64,000 nt of DNA. Source: Pseudomonadota bacterium (GTDB lineage: Bacteria > Pseudomonadota > Gammaproteobacteria > Burkholderiales > Burkholderiaceae_B). Below are positions 35,038 to 44,420 of the stretch, in pieces (the stretch's first letter is position 1; every line of letters begins with the position of its first letter). Where the stretch lies: NCBI GenBank assembly GCA_023423975.1, contig JAFAEO010000026.1, forward strand, positions 124,001 to 188,000, written 5' to 3'. The notes beneath the pieces were generated by a model, which made no database searches, was not told where the DNA came from, and saw only the letters and a program-made list of their open reading frames with translations. The translations under genes and the position numbers were made by a program.

Positions 35038-35986
35038 GTTTTCACCTGCCTTAAGGCTTTATCTGCTGGTTTTTTTTGCGCTGGCCTCGGTAACTGCGTT
35101 CATGACATGGGGCGCTAACGGGCACTGGGACTTCGTGCTGTCTTTCCGCGCCAGCAAACTGGCCGCCATGCTGCTGGTGGCCTATGCCGTTGCCGTCTCG
35201 TCTGTACTATTTCAAACCATCACGCATAACCGTATCCTGACGCCATCGATCATGGGATTTGATGCGCTTTATACCCTGATCCAGGCGGTGGTGATTTTCT
35301 GGTTCGGCATGACTGCGGGTGGTCAGTTGGGCATGACAGGCAAGTTTGTGCTGGAAGTGGGTGTTATGACCGTTTTCGCGTGCTTGCTGTTCCAATGGAT
35401 TTTCTCTGGTGCGGCACATAGTTTGCATCTGCTGTTACTGGTCGGAATTGTGTTCGGGCTGCTGTTTCGCAGCTTGTCGGGCCTGATGGTCAGAATGATC
35501 GATCCCAACGAGTTTCTGTTTCTGCAGGACAAAATGTTTGCCAGCTTCAATGCCATTCGCACCAACCTGCTGGTGGCCTCGGCGGTGATGGTAGGGGCCG
35601 TGTCGCTGATCGGCTGGCGGTTGCGCCGGGCCTATGATGTGCTGTCGCTTGGTCGGGAGGTAGCAATCAATCTGGGAATACACTATCGCAAGACACTGTG
35701 GCTCACCCTTGTGCTGATTGCCGTGATGGTGTCGGTCTCAACGGCGTTAGTAGGGCCGGTGACGTTTTTTGGATTGCTGGTGAGCAATCTCGCATACATG
35801 ATCATGCAGACCGATAAACATAAATATACGGTGCCGGCTGCCGTACTGCTTGGTATTGTCGCGCTGGTCGGTGGGCAGACCGTGCTGGAGCATGGCTTGT
35901 CTTTGAACACCACGGTCAGCGTCGTGATTGAGTTTGCCGGCGGGCTGATGTTTATCGCGCTGATTGTGCGCAAGGGACAACGATGA
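35030..35986 (+). CDS. Iron-siderophore ABC permease, second subunit (FatC-like)
   Basis: A 318-residue FecCD-type permease, partner of the preceding one. The start appears to be TTG 35030 inside the TTGGCTAA overlap with the previous stop; the next in-frame ATG, near 35101, would delete the first helix. Characteristic segments are TITHNRILTPSIMGFDALYTLIQ, the QDKMFASFNAIRTN loop and STALVGPVTFFGLLVSNLAYMIM. It shares ATGA with the ATPase gene. Confidence 0.91.
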   Translation: MAKFSPALRLYLLVFFALASVTAFMTWGANGHWDFVLSFRASKLAAMLLVAYAVAVSSVLFQTITHNRILTPSIMGFDALYTLIQAVVIFWFGMTAGGQLGMTGKFVLEVGVMTVFACLLFQWIFSGAAHSLHLLLLVGIVFGLLFRSLSGLMVRMIDPNEFLFLQDKMFASFNAIRTNLLVASAVMVGAVSLIGWRLRRAYDVLSLGREVAINLGIHYRKTLWLTLVLIAVMVSVSTALVGPVTFFGLLVSNLAYMIMQTDKHKYTVPAAVLLGIVALVGGQTVLEHGLSLNTTVSVVIEFAGGLMFIALIVRKGQR

Positions 35987-36741
35987 TAAAAGTCAATGGT
36001 GTCAGCAAGGACTACGCCAATTTACGCGTGGTGGATGATGTTTCAGTGCACATTCCCCGGGGTGGGGTCACGTCCATTGTCGGCCCCAACGGTGCCGGCA
36101 AATCCACATTGCTGGGCATGATCAGCCGCCTGCTGCCCATGTCTGCCGGATCGGTTGAGGTTGGCGGGCTGGATATCGCTCGCACCGATACGGCCGAACT
36201 GGCCCGGCATTTGTCCATTTTACGCCAGGATAATCATCTTCCTCTGCGCCTGACGGTTCAGGATGTGGTGGCGTTTGGCAGGTATCCGCATACGCGTGGT
36301 CGCCTCACGGTGCAGGACCGCAGTCATGTCGAGCGCGCCATTGCCTATCTGAATCTCAATGGGCTGGAGCAGCGCTTCCTGGATGAGCTCTCGGGCGGAC
36401 AGCGCCAGCGTGCCTTTATTGCAATGGTTCTATGTCAGGATACGGAATATGTCCTGCTGGACGAGCCGCTGAACAGCCTGGACATGAAAAATGCCGTTGA
36501 TATCATGAAAGTGATGCGGCGCGCTGCCGATCAGTTGCACAAGACAGTGGTGATGGTGTTGCATGATATCAACTTTGCATCCTGCTATTCGGATCTGATC
36601 ATCGGGATGCGCAACGGCAGGGTCTTGCACCAGGGCCCGCCACAGACGTTCATCCAGCCGCCGGTGCTCAAGGAGCTATACGGACTGGATGTGGTCGTGC
36701 ATGAATGGCAGAATAATCGGATTTGCGTTCATTACACCTGA
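35983..36741 (+). CDS. Iron-siderophore ABC transporter ATP-binding protein (FatE/YclP-like)
   Basis: A 252-residue ATPase completing the siderophore importer. Walker A GPNGAGKSTLL, signature LSGGQRQRAFIAM, Walker B YVLLDEPLNSLD and the H-loop VLHDINFASCYSD are intact; the last is typical of FepC/YclP ATPases. It starts in a four-base ATGA overlap with the upstream permease. It ends the operon. No siderophore synthesis gene or TonB receptor is in the window, so the organism may use a siderophore made elsewhere or by others. Confidence 0.93.
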   Translation: MIKVNGVSKDYANLRVVDDVSVHIPRGGVTSIVGPNGAGKSTLLGMISRLLPMSAGSVEVGGLDIARTDTAELARHLSILRQDNHLPLRLTVQDVVAFGRYPHTRGRLTVQDRSHVERAIAYLNLNGLEQRFLDELSGGQRQRAFIAMVLCQDTEYVLLDEPLNSLDMKNAVDIMKVMRRAADQLHKTVVMVLHDINFASCYSDLIIGMRNGRVLHQGPPQTFIQPPVLKELYGLDVVVHEWQNNRICVHYT

Positions 36742-36890
36742 CATAGAGGCATACTGAAAAAAGCGTTCACCAGCGCGGTGTGCAGGGCCCTTGCGGCACC
36801 CTGTCTACATAGCCCCCATAGTAGATATGGTGGGTATGGTAAAAGAAAGTCGCGACCTCTTTAATCGCGACCTTGTCAGTTGTGGCCTTG

Positions 36891-39374
36891 TCAGGATACC
36901 GGGCCGGGGCGCAGCGAGCCGTCGCCCTCACCATTCTCATCTTCATCGGGCACTCGTTGTTCCAGTTCATTACCCAGTACATCTTCCGAGCCGCCGCGGC
37001 GCGGCGCCAGTTTGCGCGGCGTGTGCCCGGCCGCCGGCGCCCTGCCTTTGGGCGCTTGCGCATGGTCGGCCTTGCGTCCAAGATCCACCCTGGCAGAAGG
37101 GGCGTTGCCGTCCTTGTCCTGGCCAAAATAAACTACGGTATGCGGGTATGGCAGTTCGATATTGGCGGCGTTGAAATGTTTCTTGACCAGACGGTTATAG
37201 CCGCGTTGCACCGCCCATTGCATGCCTGGCGTGGTTTTGATCAGCACACGAATTGTAACACCGCGTTCATTGATGGCCGTCACGCCGGGAATGGTAATGT
37301 CTTCCAGGATTTCGGGCGATAGCACCTCGTCCTGCATCAATTCGCCAAATGCGGCACGCAGGTGTTCGATGGCGTCGTCCACATTTTCCCGATGGGCGAT
37401 GGTGTATTCACCCATGTGATAGGAAAAATCACGCATGTGGTTGGCAACAACGTCTACCGATGAGAACGGAATCAGGTGATAGCCCCCATCCATGGTGCGA
37501 ATGCCCACCGAGCGGATGGTCATTTTCTCTACGGTGCCAAAAACCCCGCCCGCTTCCACGACATCATTCACATTCATGCCGTTTTCAAGCTGGATGAAGA
37601 TCCCCGTGATAATGTCCTGCACCAGTTTCTGTGCGCCAAAACCGATGGCCAGACCCACCACACCGGCGCCGGCAATCAGCGGGCCGATATTGATGCCGAT
37701 CTGAGACAGCAGGACCAGGACTGTCATGGTGATGATCACAATCAGTGCAGCATTGCGAAACAGCGACAGCAGCGTTTTTTCGCGGGCGCTGGGCGCCCGG
37801 TTGCCGGTGCCGCTCAGGCGGCTCTCAATGATGCTGGCAATAATGGTCCATGCCAATGCGGCAAACAGCAGGATGATGGCCACATGCACCGCTGTGCTGA
37901 TGGTTGCGCGACCCGATTCGGACACGACCCAGGCAGACAGATCAAATGCATGCCATGCATCCAGCACAAACAGCATTACAATGACAAGCGTAATCAAACG
38001 CAGGCCTTTGAGCGTAGCCGGGACATATGAATTGACGCGTGCTTCCAGCAATGGCAGGCGGGCACGAATCTCATCGGACAGCCGGATTGGGTGACTCAGA
38101 ATGGCTGTCAAAATAGCGGATACCAGCAGACCAAGGGCAATGGCCACCAGGCTTTGCACTGTGGCGCGCGCCATGAATGGCAGGGCATCGACGGGATCAA
38201 TCTGGCTGACAACAAGCAGAACGGTGAAATAGATAATGGCCAGGATATGCCAGACACGGCCCAGCAGACGCAGCATGGTTGCAAAAAATGCGGTGGAAGT
38301 TTGATTGGCGCGTTCGACCATCCGTTCACGAATCAGGGTGCGGTTATTCCAGACCACCCGCAAGGCATAAATGTACATGCCAAGCATGATGAGCAGGCCG
38401 ACCAGATTACCCAACGCCGCGGTAAACAGCGCGGTAACGACCGGTACGACAACCAGCATGCCGTAGCCGGTGATGCCGACCAGTCGACACAGCCAGCCGT
38501 TCCAATACATGGCAACTTCGTCGCGCATGGCAAACAGCCGCAGTTGCGGAAAGCGCGTTGCAAACACTGTGCGCACCAGTGCCCTGGCAATTTCAACGGC
38601 GACAAAGGCATTGACAAAGAGCGATTCGAATGTGCCCACGGTGGCGTCAGATCCCGCGACTGCCAGCGCAACGCCATATCCGACAATACCGGCCAGGGCA
38701 ATGGCAGCGACATCGACAATGAGTGCGCCAATGACAGCCGCAATTTTTTTCAGTGTCGCGGGCTGGGCCAGACGACGCCGGCCGGCGGCGGGCGCCGGCT
38801 GTCCGGCCCAGCGATTGATCATGGCAAAGATACGCGTGGCTAGCAAACGCAACAAAATAAAGGCGACGACCGTGGCCGCAATAACCAGTGCCAAGTTCAG
38901 CAGCGCCGACTTCCAGTCGGTCATCCCAGCGTCGCCAGTGCCTTCACCGCGCGCCAGGGCGCCGATGGCCGCGGCCGCATCACCCATATCATTTAACAGT
39001 TTGGTTAGAAAAAATTGCGTGCTGTCGGCCACGCGGCGTGGCAATGAATCATCAAGACTGCTCTGTGCTTGGCTGGACGCCGCTTGCTGTGCAGCGGGCG
39101 CCTGTGTGCGCAGTTGCTCTATGAGTTGCTTGCGTGTCTTTTCGTTTTCCAGCAAATCGGCCAGTTGCGCGGCAGAGGCAGGCGCGATGCCAGGTTCAGT
39201 AGCGGGGGGAGTCTGGGCGCCTGCCGTATTCAGATAAAGCAGCGCAGCGAGCAGCAGAAAAAACGGGAGAAATAACCGAAGGATAAGGGTAGGTATAAGG
39301 GCGGGCAACGATCGGGCTTGCTGCTCTCCCGTTAGTCTGGATATCTGCGACCCTGTCGCGAACCGTTCAAGCAC
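36891..39374 (-). CDS. Large mechanosensitive ion channel protein (MscS family)
   Basis: An 827-residue inner-membrane channel of the MscS family that opens under membrane tension. A hydrophobic N-terminus (about 30-52) may be a signal or first helix, then an exposed Gln/Ala-rich region, then roughly ten helices, and the conserved MscS core near residues 560-680: IAGAGVVGLAIGFGAQKLVQDIITGIFIQLENGMNVNDVVE (pore helix and upper beta domain) and IPFSSVDVVANHMRDF. The C-terminal 70 residues are charged and low in order. It is far longer than E. coli MscS (286) and is closer to the YbiO/YjeP-size class. Confidence 0.92.
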   Translation of the reverse strand: MLERFATGSQISRLTGEQQARSLPALIPTLILRLFLPFFLLLAALLYLNTAGAQTPPATEPGIAPASAAQLADLLENEKTRKQLIEQLRTQAPAAQQAASSQAQSSLDDSLPRRVADSTQFFLTKLLNDMGDAAAAIGALARGEGTGDAGMTDWKSALLNLALVIAATVVAFILLRLLATRIFAMINRWAGQPAPAAGRRRLAQPATLKKIAAVIGALIVDVAAIALAGIVGYGVALAVAGSDATVGTFESLFVNAFVAVEIARALVRTVFATRFPQLRLFAMRDEVAMYWNGWLCRLVGITGYGMLVVVPVVTALFTAALGNLVGLLIMLGMYIYALRVVWNNRTLIRERMVERANQTSTAFFATMLRLLGRVWHILAIIYFTVLLVVSQIDPVDALPFMARATVQSLVAIALGLLVSAILTAILSHPIRLSDEIRARLPLLEARVNSYVPATLKGLRLITLVIVMLFVLDAWHAFDLSAWVVSESGRATISTAVHVAIILLFAALAWTIIASIIESRLSGTGNRAPSAREKTLLSLFRNAALIVIITMTVLVLLSQIGINIGPLIAGAGVVGLAIGFGAQKLVQDIITGIFIQLENGMNVNDVVEAGGVFGTVEKMTIRSVGIRTMDGGYHLIPFSSVDVVANHMRDFSYHMGEYTIAHRENVDDAIEHLRAAFGELMQDEVLSPEILEDITIPGVTAINERGVTIRVLIKTTPGMQWAVQRGYNRLVKKHFNAANIELPYPHTVVYFGQDKDGNAPSARVDLGRKADHAQAPKGRAPAAGHTPRKLAPRRGGSEDVLGNELEQRVPDEDENGEGDGSLRPGPVS

Positions 39375-39580
39375 TACGCTACCTCCTTGTCCAATAGAGT
39401 TACTCAGAGGCAGGTTGCCATGACATTCTTATTACAGGTGCAATATGATGCGTGCTATTTACCGATATAACACTACTGACATAACACCTGATTATCACGC
39501 TTGACAGGCATAGCTCGAAAGGTATGCAGCATGCTGGCTCTGGGGATACTATACGGTAACACGATTGCTATAGTGAATGA

Positions 39581-39597
39581 AAGCCGCAAGGCGGCTT
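39581..39597 (-). terminator. Terminator hairpin of the SDR gene
   Basis: AAGCCGC pairs perfectly with GCGGCTT around a three-base loop, and on the minus strand is followed by TCATTC, 38 bases after the SDR stop. Confidence 0.55.
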
Positions 39598-39634
39598 CCC
39601 GGACGATCCCTTGCCGGTCAAAGCTTGCGCATGC

Positions 39635-40369
39635 CTAGCGTCCGCCGGCCAGATCAATAAACGAGCCGGTCACGTATGACGCATCATCAGACAATAGCCA
39701 GGCTATGGCCGATGCGACCTCTTCTGGCTGGCCGCCGCGCAGCATGGGGATCTGGCTGCTGACGCGATCAACCCGGCCGGGCTCGCCGCCATCCGCGTGG
39801 ATATCTGTATAGATAAATCCCGGCCGCACACAATTTACCCGGATTCCCTGCGGGGCCAGTTCCAGCGACAGGCCGCGGGTGAATGTGTCAACTGCGCCCT
39901 TGGATGCAGCGTAATCCACATATTCGCCGGCAGATCCGGTGCGCGAAGCCACCGAGGAAACGTTGACGATGGCGCTACCAGGTTGCATGCGTTTTATCGC
40001 TTCCCTGCTGCACAGAAAATAACTGGTTACATTGGTGGAGAGCGTTTTGTTGATGCGCGCTGCATCCATTTCGGTCACTTTCATCTGCTTGAACAGCACA
40101 CCGACGTTATTGACCAGATGGGTGACCGGACCCAGCAACTCATCTATTTCTGCAAAGAGCCGCAGCACTTGTTCCTCTTCGGAGACATCGGCGCCAATGG
40201 CAATACACGGGACTGAAAATTGCTCCTTGATCTGGGCGACCAGGGTCTGGGCGGCCTGTTCGTTGCGATGATAATTAATGCAAATGCCATATCCCCTGGC
40301 AGCCAGGTATTTGGCGGTTGCCGCGCCAATGCCGCGTCCTCCGCCGGTAATCAACGCAGTCTTATCCAT
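39635..40369 (-). CDS. SDR family oxidoreductase (YgfF/FabG-like)
   Basis: A 244-residue classical SDR. ALITGGGRGIGAATAKYLA at residues 5-23 is the NAD(P) motif, NNVGVLF at about 86-92 corresponds to NAG, and the catalytic YAASK follows Ser in SSVASRTGSAGEYVDYAASKGAVD (about 138-160). The C-terminal SYVTGSFIDLAGGR is standard. It is intact and canonical, unlike the SDR at 7467. AGGAGAT precedes the start. No pathway context; it might reduce sugars or aldehydes. Confidence 0.92.
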   Translation of the reverse strand: MDKTALITGGGRGIGAATAKYLAARGYGICINYHRNEQAAQTLVAQIKEQFSVPCIAIGADVSEEEQVLRLFAEIDELLGPVTHLVNNVGVLFKQMKVTEMDAARINKTLSTNVTSYFLCSREAIKRMQPGSAIVNVSSVASRTGSAGEYVDYAASKGAVDTFTRGLSLELAPQGIRVNCVRPGFIYTDIHADGGEPGRVDRVSSQIPMLRGGQPEEVASAIAWLLSDDASYVTGSFIDLAGGR

Positions 40370-40653
40370 CCTGATCTCCTGTTTTGCATCATTTGACGAT
40401 GTCAGATAATACAGTGTGGCTTGTGCAGGAGTAAAGCGGGGTGGTATCCGGACGGGTTTTCAACGGTACGCGGGTGGTTCGAGCTGGCGTTCAGCTCGGA
40501 GGCGAGCCACAGTCGCTGTTCGGCTCAAACAGGCGTTCCTGTTTGGTCGATCACGCCAACCGGGCAGGAACGCTGGTTTGTTGCTCTTATTTGTTTCTTA
40601 TTTGCAGCTACTGCTGCAACCCGGACATTAACGCGCACACGCCGCAATGCCGG
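40370..40653. other. 284-base gap
   Basis: Between the divergent-looking SDR start (40369) and the end of a VOC gene. It should hold the SDR promoter. I see no gene, and no hairpin with a T-run for the VOC gene transcript. Confidence 0.45.
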
Positions 40654-41094
40654 TCAGGCTTGTGCCGCCTGCTCTGCCGGTTGCATGGCGATCATCCATT
40701 CCATGCCGAAACGGTCTTTGAGCATGCCAAAGCAAGGGGAGAAAAAGGTTTCGCCCAGAGGCATGGTGACTGTGCCGCCCTCGGCGAGCGCGTTGAACAT
40801 CCGGGTGGCATCTTCTTTGTTGACCGGAATAATTGACAAGGCGAATCCGCTCAGGGAGCTTTCACCGCCGCAGCCGTCGGAAGCCATGATCAGGCTGCTG
40901 CCAATGCGAAAACTAGCGTGCATGATCTTGTTATCAAAATCCGGGGGAACGGCGCCCGGTGGTGGTGTTTCCGGGCTCTCGCCAAAACGCATCATCATAT
41001 CGAGCTGCGCACCCACGGCATCTTTGTAAAAGTTCAGGGCTTGCTCGCAGTGGCCGCCGAAAAAGAGGTAAGGAACGATAGAGGTTTGGTTCAT
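40654..41094 (-). CDS. VOC family protein (PhnB-like)
   Basis: A 146-residue vicinal-oxygen-chelate protein with two beta-alpha-beta modules. SIVPYLFFGGHCEQALNFYKDAVGAQL at the start and the C-terminal FGMLKDRFGMEWMI match the PhnB-like group, whose function is unknown despite the name. A relative at 41202 follows on the same strand, 107 bases upstream in transcription order, so this may be a duplicated pair. GGAAAAC precedes the start. Confidence 0.85.
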   Translation of the reverse strand: MNQTSIVPYLFFGGHCEQALNFYKDAVGAQLDMMMRFGESPETPPPGAVPPDFDNKIMHASFRIGSSLIMASDGCGGESSLSGFALSIIPVNKEDATRMFNALAEGGTVTMPLGETFFSPCFGMLKDRFGMEWMIAMQPAEQAAQA

Positions 41095-41201
41095 GATGTT
41101 TTCCTGTTGTGGTCAGTCGTAAACCGACTGGATCCGGTACTGAGAAATAGTCTATTGAGAACGGCAATAAATGAAGGGAAACTGCCTTGATGCTGAGCCG
41201 A

Positions 41202-41714
41202 TCAGGATGCTTTGGCACTGGCTGTGTCGGCAGCCTGTTGCAGTTTACTTATATCCAGTTTTTTCATTGGCAGCAATGCCTCCATGACACGCTGGGCACG
41301 TGCAGGGTCAGTCAATAGGGTAGGCAATATGGCAGGCACGATCTGCCACGATAGTCCGTAACGGTCCTTGAGCCAGCCGCACTGCTGGGCAGATGGATCG
41401 CCACCCTCATTTAGCGCTGCCCAGTATTTGTCCAGCTCTTGCTGAGATTCGCAATGCACTTGCAGAGATATGGCTTCATTGAACTTGAAAATGGGACCGC
41501 CATTGAGAGCGGTAAAAGGCACGCCTGCAAGCTCGAACGCGACCGTAAGCACACTGCCTTCGGGTCTGCCGCTGACTTGCGTCATTTTCTCGCCTTGATA
41601 ATAAGTGGTCTGGGTAATTTTTGAATCAGGAAAAATGCTGGTATAAAACCGGACTGCAGCCTCGGCCTGATCATCAAACCAAAGGCAGGGTGAGATTTTT
41701 GATGTGATTTTCAT
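41202..41714 (-). CDS. VOC family protein (3-demethylubiquinone methyltransferase-like domain, PhnB type)
   Basis: A 170-residue VOC protein. KISPCLWFDDQAEAAVRFYTSIFPDSKITQTTYY at the N-terminus and QQCGWLKDRYGLSWQIVPAILPTLL in the second half define the group often annotated, misleadingly, as 3-demethylubiquinone-9 methyltransferase; no SAM-binding motif is present. AAAGGAAAT precedes the start. It is transcribed toward the second VOC gene. Confidence 0.87.
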   Translation of the reverse strand: MKITSKISPCLWFDDQAEAAVRFYTSIFPDSKITQTTYYQGEKMTQVSGRPEGSVLTVAFELAGVPFTALNGGPIFKFNEAISLQVHCESQQELDKYWAALNEGGDPSAQQCGWLKDRYGLSWQIVPAILPTLLTDPARAQRVMEALLPMKKLDISKLQQAADTASAKAS

Positions 41715-42186
41715 GTCTATTTCCTTTTGCGAACAGCCCTATTGCAAATGCGATAATGAGAACCAGGAAGGGGATGCAATTCGCCTGGTTCGGCCGTTTT
41801 GTTGCATGGTGTCAGTATGCGCAGGAACCAATTGTCGGTAAATAGGCAGATGCGTCATTCTGCAAGGGGAGATACGGCAGCGGTTCAAGGTAAATAACGA
41901 CAGGGCAAATAACAACAGACTCCGGACAGGAGCTACGCATGGCGCTCAGGTGCCGCGGTCTGCCCGCGAGCCATTCCCGACGCGGGCGAGTTGGCATGCA
42001 TGGCCGGCAATCAATAGGTAACTGGCGTTATTCAATGACACAATTGCAATAATAACAACCGAAAAGGCACGACATCTGCATTAACTGCGGCATGACAAAT
42101 TCGGCAGCAATTGACGCAGCCACTGTGAATGTCCATACCTGGCGATTGCACTGCAAATTAACTCCGGCGCCACGCCCTTGACAGGC
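41715..42186. other. 472-base gap between the VOC and acoR genes
   Basis: It contains the start signals of the VOC gene, a seven-base inverted repeat AACCAGG/CCTGGTT (41771-41777 and about 41784-41796 region), and AT-rich sequence with no plausible reading frame. A 61-codon minus-strand frame (41812-41997) has no protein-like features. Nothing else was recognised. Confidence 0.45.
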
Positions 42187-44178
42187 CTATTGCACTTTGG
42201 AGCCAGCCCGGGTCAATTGCCGGTATACGGTGCTGCGATGCAATCCCAGTTCTCTGGCGGTTTTGCTGACATTGCCACGGTTTTGGCTTAGCGCCTGCCT
42301 GATCCGCAGTGCCTGCAAATCCTTCAGGCTGACCTGCGGCAAGGGTTTTTCTGAAGGCCAGAGGGGATCTGGCCGCGCGCTCGCATCCGTCTGCGTGCTC
42401 GTGGTTCCAAGATCTGCCTGTGCTGCCGGCATGCCGGGATGGTTAGTGGTTGTTGCTGCCATGCCGGTAGCAGATGACGTATGTAATTGCTGCAGCAAAT
42501 GGGCCGGCAAGGATTCGGGATGAATAATACTGCCTGCGGGTAAAAAGGCGGCCAGCGTTTTGAGCACCGAACGCAATTGTCGGTAATTCCCGGGCCAGTG
42601 ATAGGCGCAAAGGATATCCAGCGCCTGGTCGGCGAAAATCAGGCTGGGGGTGTGTTCATGGCGCCTGAGTTCTGCACAGATAAAGGTGCGCAGGTCAGCC
42701 CGATAGCGCAGTGCCGGCAACTGAACCAGATGGTCCTGAATACGGTAGTAAAGGTCCTGGCGGAAATTTTCCTCGAGGCTCAGGGCATTGGCTTGCTGGT
42801 TGGTGGCACTGATCAGTCCGAACTGCACCGGCCATGCCTTATCGGAACCCAATGGCTGCACGACGCGTTCCTGCAGGACGCGCAGCAGACGCGATTGCAG
42901 TTGCAATGGCATGTCGCCAATTTCATCCAGGAAGAGGACGCCGCCATTGGCCTCGCGCAGGCGTCCCCGGGAGCCGTTGCGCTGGGCACCGGTAAACGCG
43001 CCAGGCTCATAGCCGAACAACTCCGCTTCGATCAGGCTTTCCGGAAGTGCAGCACAGTTGATGGCGATAAACGGACCATCGCGCCAGCGGCTATGCGCAT
43101 GCAGGTGGCGGGCAAACACCTCCTTGCCGGTGCCTGTCTCGCCAAGCAGCAGAACGCCCAGATCGGCATTGATGGCCAGCGTACTCTGGCGCAACTGGTG
43201 CTGTAATGCCGGCGCCAGCGCAGGCAAAGTCGATGGTAATGCACCTGGGCCGCTGCGGTTTTTTGCTTGGGGTGGTATCGATGTTGTCCCTTCACTATGC
43301 AACGGTTGTGATGGCGCGCTGCCCGCAACACCGATCCGCTCAAACTGCAAGGTTGCGTATAGTGCCGTGCCATCGGCGCAAAAGCTGCGCATCGGTTGCG
43401 ACTGGAGTTGCTTCCAGGCGGGCAGCCATTTATCGACAGGTTCGTCCAGCAGGGCAATCAGCGGGACATCAAGCAGTTCAGCCGCTGTTTCATTGGCGCC
43501 GACAATCTGCTGATCGGCTATAAGCAGCGTACCGCAGTGTGCCGCATTAACGGGCCCAGCGTGGCGCTGGAACTGCAGCCGGGCAATGTGCGTGGCGGCC
43601 AGATCCAGAATCTGGTTGCCGATCTGGCGAGCCGTGATTCGGACCAGGTCGCCGGTGTAATCCGGCAATGTACGGGCATCGCCGGAAATATCCAGCACGC
43701 CCAGAATTTCTCCTCGTGGTGAACGGATGGGTGCGGCATGGCAGCTCAGGATCCTGTTGCAGGGTAAAAAGTGCTCCTGGCCGATGACCCGGGTAAAACC
43801 GTTTTCGATCAGGGCGGTGCCGATGGCATTGGTGCCCCGATGGCCTTCGGCCCAACTGGCGCCAGGCCGCAGGGTCACCTGATCGGCCTTGTGCAGAAAG
43901 GCGTTATTGCCGGTGGCGTGCAGGATGACGCCGCTGGCATCCGAGAGCAACAGTATGCCCTGCGCCTGCGCCGCGATGCCGCTGGCAGTGGCAATGTGCG
44001 GCGCAGCAGTTTGCAACAGGCTGGCGTATTGGTCCAGACGGGTATTGAGGTCTGCCCGGTCCAGCAGAACCGGTTCGTTTGCCAGCGTATCCGCCTGTTT
44101 TTCACAGCGCTCCCAGGAACGCTGAATCAGCGCATTCGGCTGCACGGTACCGGCGGAGTTCAGCGAGTGATGCAACAT
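42187..44178 (-). CDS. acoR: Sigma-54-dependent transcriptional activator, AcoR-like
   Basis: A 663-residue enhancer-binding protein. N-terminal GAF-type sensor (about 60-190) with LLLSDASGVILHATGN and RPGASWAEGHRGTNAIGTAL, the hallmark of AcoR proteins; central AAA+ domain (about 330-560) with Walker A GETGTGKE, the sigma-54 contact GAFTGA, and Walker B GGVLFLDEIGDM; C-terminal Fis-type helix-turn-helix TARELGLHRSTVYRQLTRAG. It is divergent from an aldehyde dehydrogenase gene that has a sigma-54 promoter and a dyad upstream, which fits AcoR/AcoD control by acetoin or ethanol-derived acetaldehyde. Confidence 0.93.
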   Translation of the reverse strand: MLHHSLNSAGTVQPNALIQRSWERCEKQADTLANEPVLLDRADLNTRLDQYASLLQTAAPHIATASGIAAQAQGILLLSDASGVILHATGNNAFLHKADQVTLRPGASWAEGHRGTNAIGTALIENGFTRVIGQEHFLPCNRILSCHAAPIRSPRGEILGVLDISGDARTLPDYTGDLVRITARQIGNQILDLAATHIARLQFQRHAGPVNAAHCGTLLIADQQIVGANETAAELLDVPLIALLDEPVDKWLPAWKQLQSQPMRSFCADGTALYATLQFERIGVAGSAPSQPLHSEGTTSIPPQAKNRSGPGALPSTLPALAPALQHQLRQSTLAINADLGVLLLGETGTGKEVFARHLHAHSRWRDGPFIAINCAALPESLIEAELFGYEPGAFTGAQRNGSRGRLREANGGVLFLDEIGDMPLQLQSRLLRVLQERVVQPLGSDKAWPVQFGLISATNQQANALSLEENFRQDLYYRIQDHLVQLPALRYRADLRTFICAELRRHEHTPSLIFADQALDILCAYHWPGNYRQLRSVLKTLAAFLPAGSIIHPESLPAHLLQQLHTSSATGMAATTTNHPGMPAAQADLGTTSTQTDASARPDPLWPSEKPLPQVSLKDLQALRIRQALSQNRGNVSKTARELGLHRSTVYRQLTRAGSKVQ

Positions 44179-44235
44179 CGTAGTCTCCTGATGTGTTGCA
44201 AAAACAGACAGTTGTTACTTGTGTTGCCTGCCTGC

Positions 44236-44252
44236 TGTCGTGATTCGCGACA
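44236..44252. promoter_or_regulatory. Candidate AcoR enhancer site
   Basis: TGTCGTGATTCGCGACA is palindromic except for one pair, and lies about 85-100 bases upstream of the sigma-54 promoter, the normal distance for an enhancer-binding protein site. Confidence 0.6.
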
Positions 44253-44336
44253 CTTTATTGCTGTGTTTTGCGTGCCGCGCGCGATGCGTCAAAACTATTC
44301 TACTCCAAAACCCGGTTTTGCTCCTTGCCAGCGGTA

Positions 44337-44352
44337 TGGCATGAACTTTGCT
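44337..44352 (+). promoter_or_regulatory. Sigma-54 (-24/-12) promoter of the aldehyde dehydrogenase gene
   Basis: TGGCATGAACTTTGCT fits TGGCAC-N5-TTGCA with the invariant GG and GC at exact spacing. It lies 68 bases before the start codon and is divergent from a sigma-54 activator gene, so both parts of the switch are present. Confidence 0.78.
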
Positions 44353-44420
44353 CCAGAACGATAGCAGCACGAGGCCATACGGCCCGCGCCATTTTAAAAA
44401 TGAATATCAGGAGATAAGAC

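Noticed and set aside
41202..41714. 3-demethylubiquinone methyltransferase (ubiquinone synthesis)
   Set aside because: That name is often attached to this VOC group, but there is no SAM-binding motif and the fold is PhnB-like.
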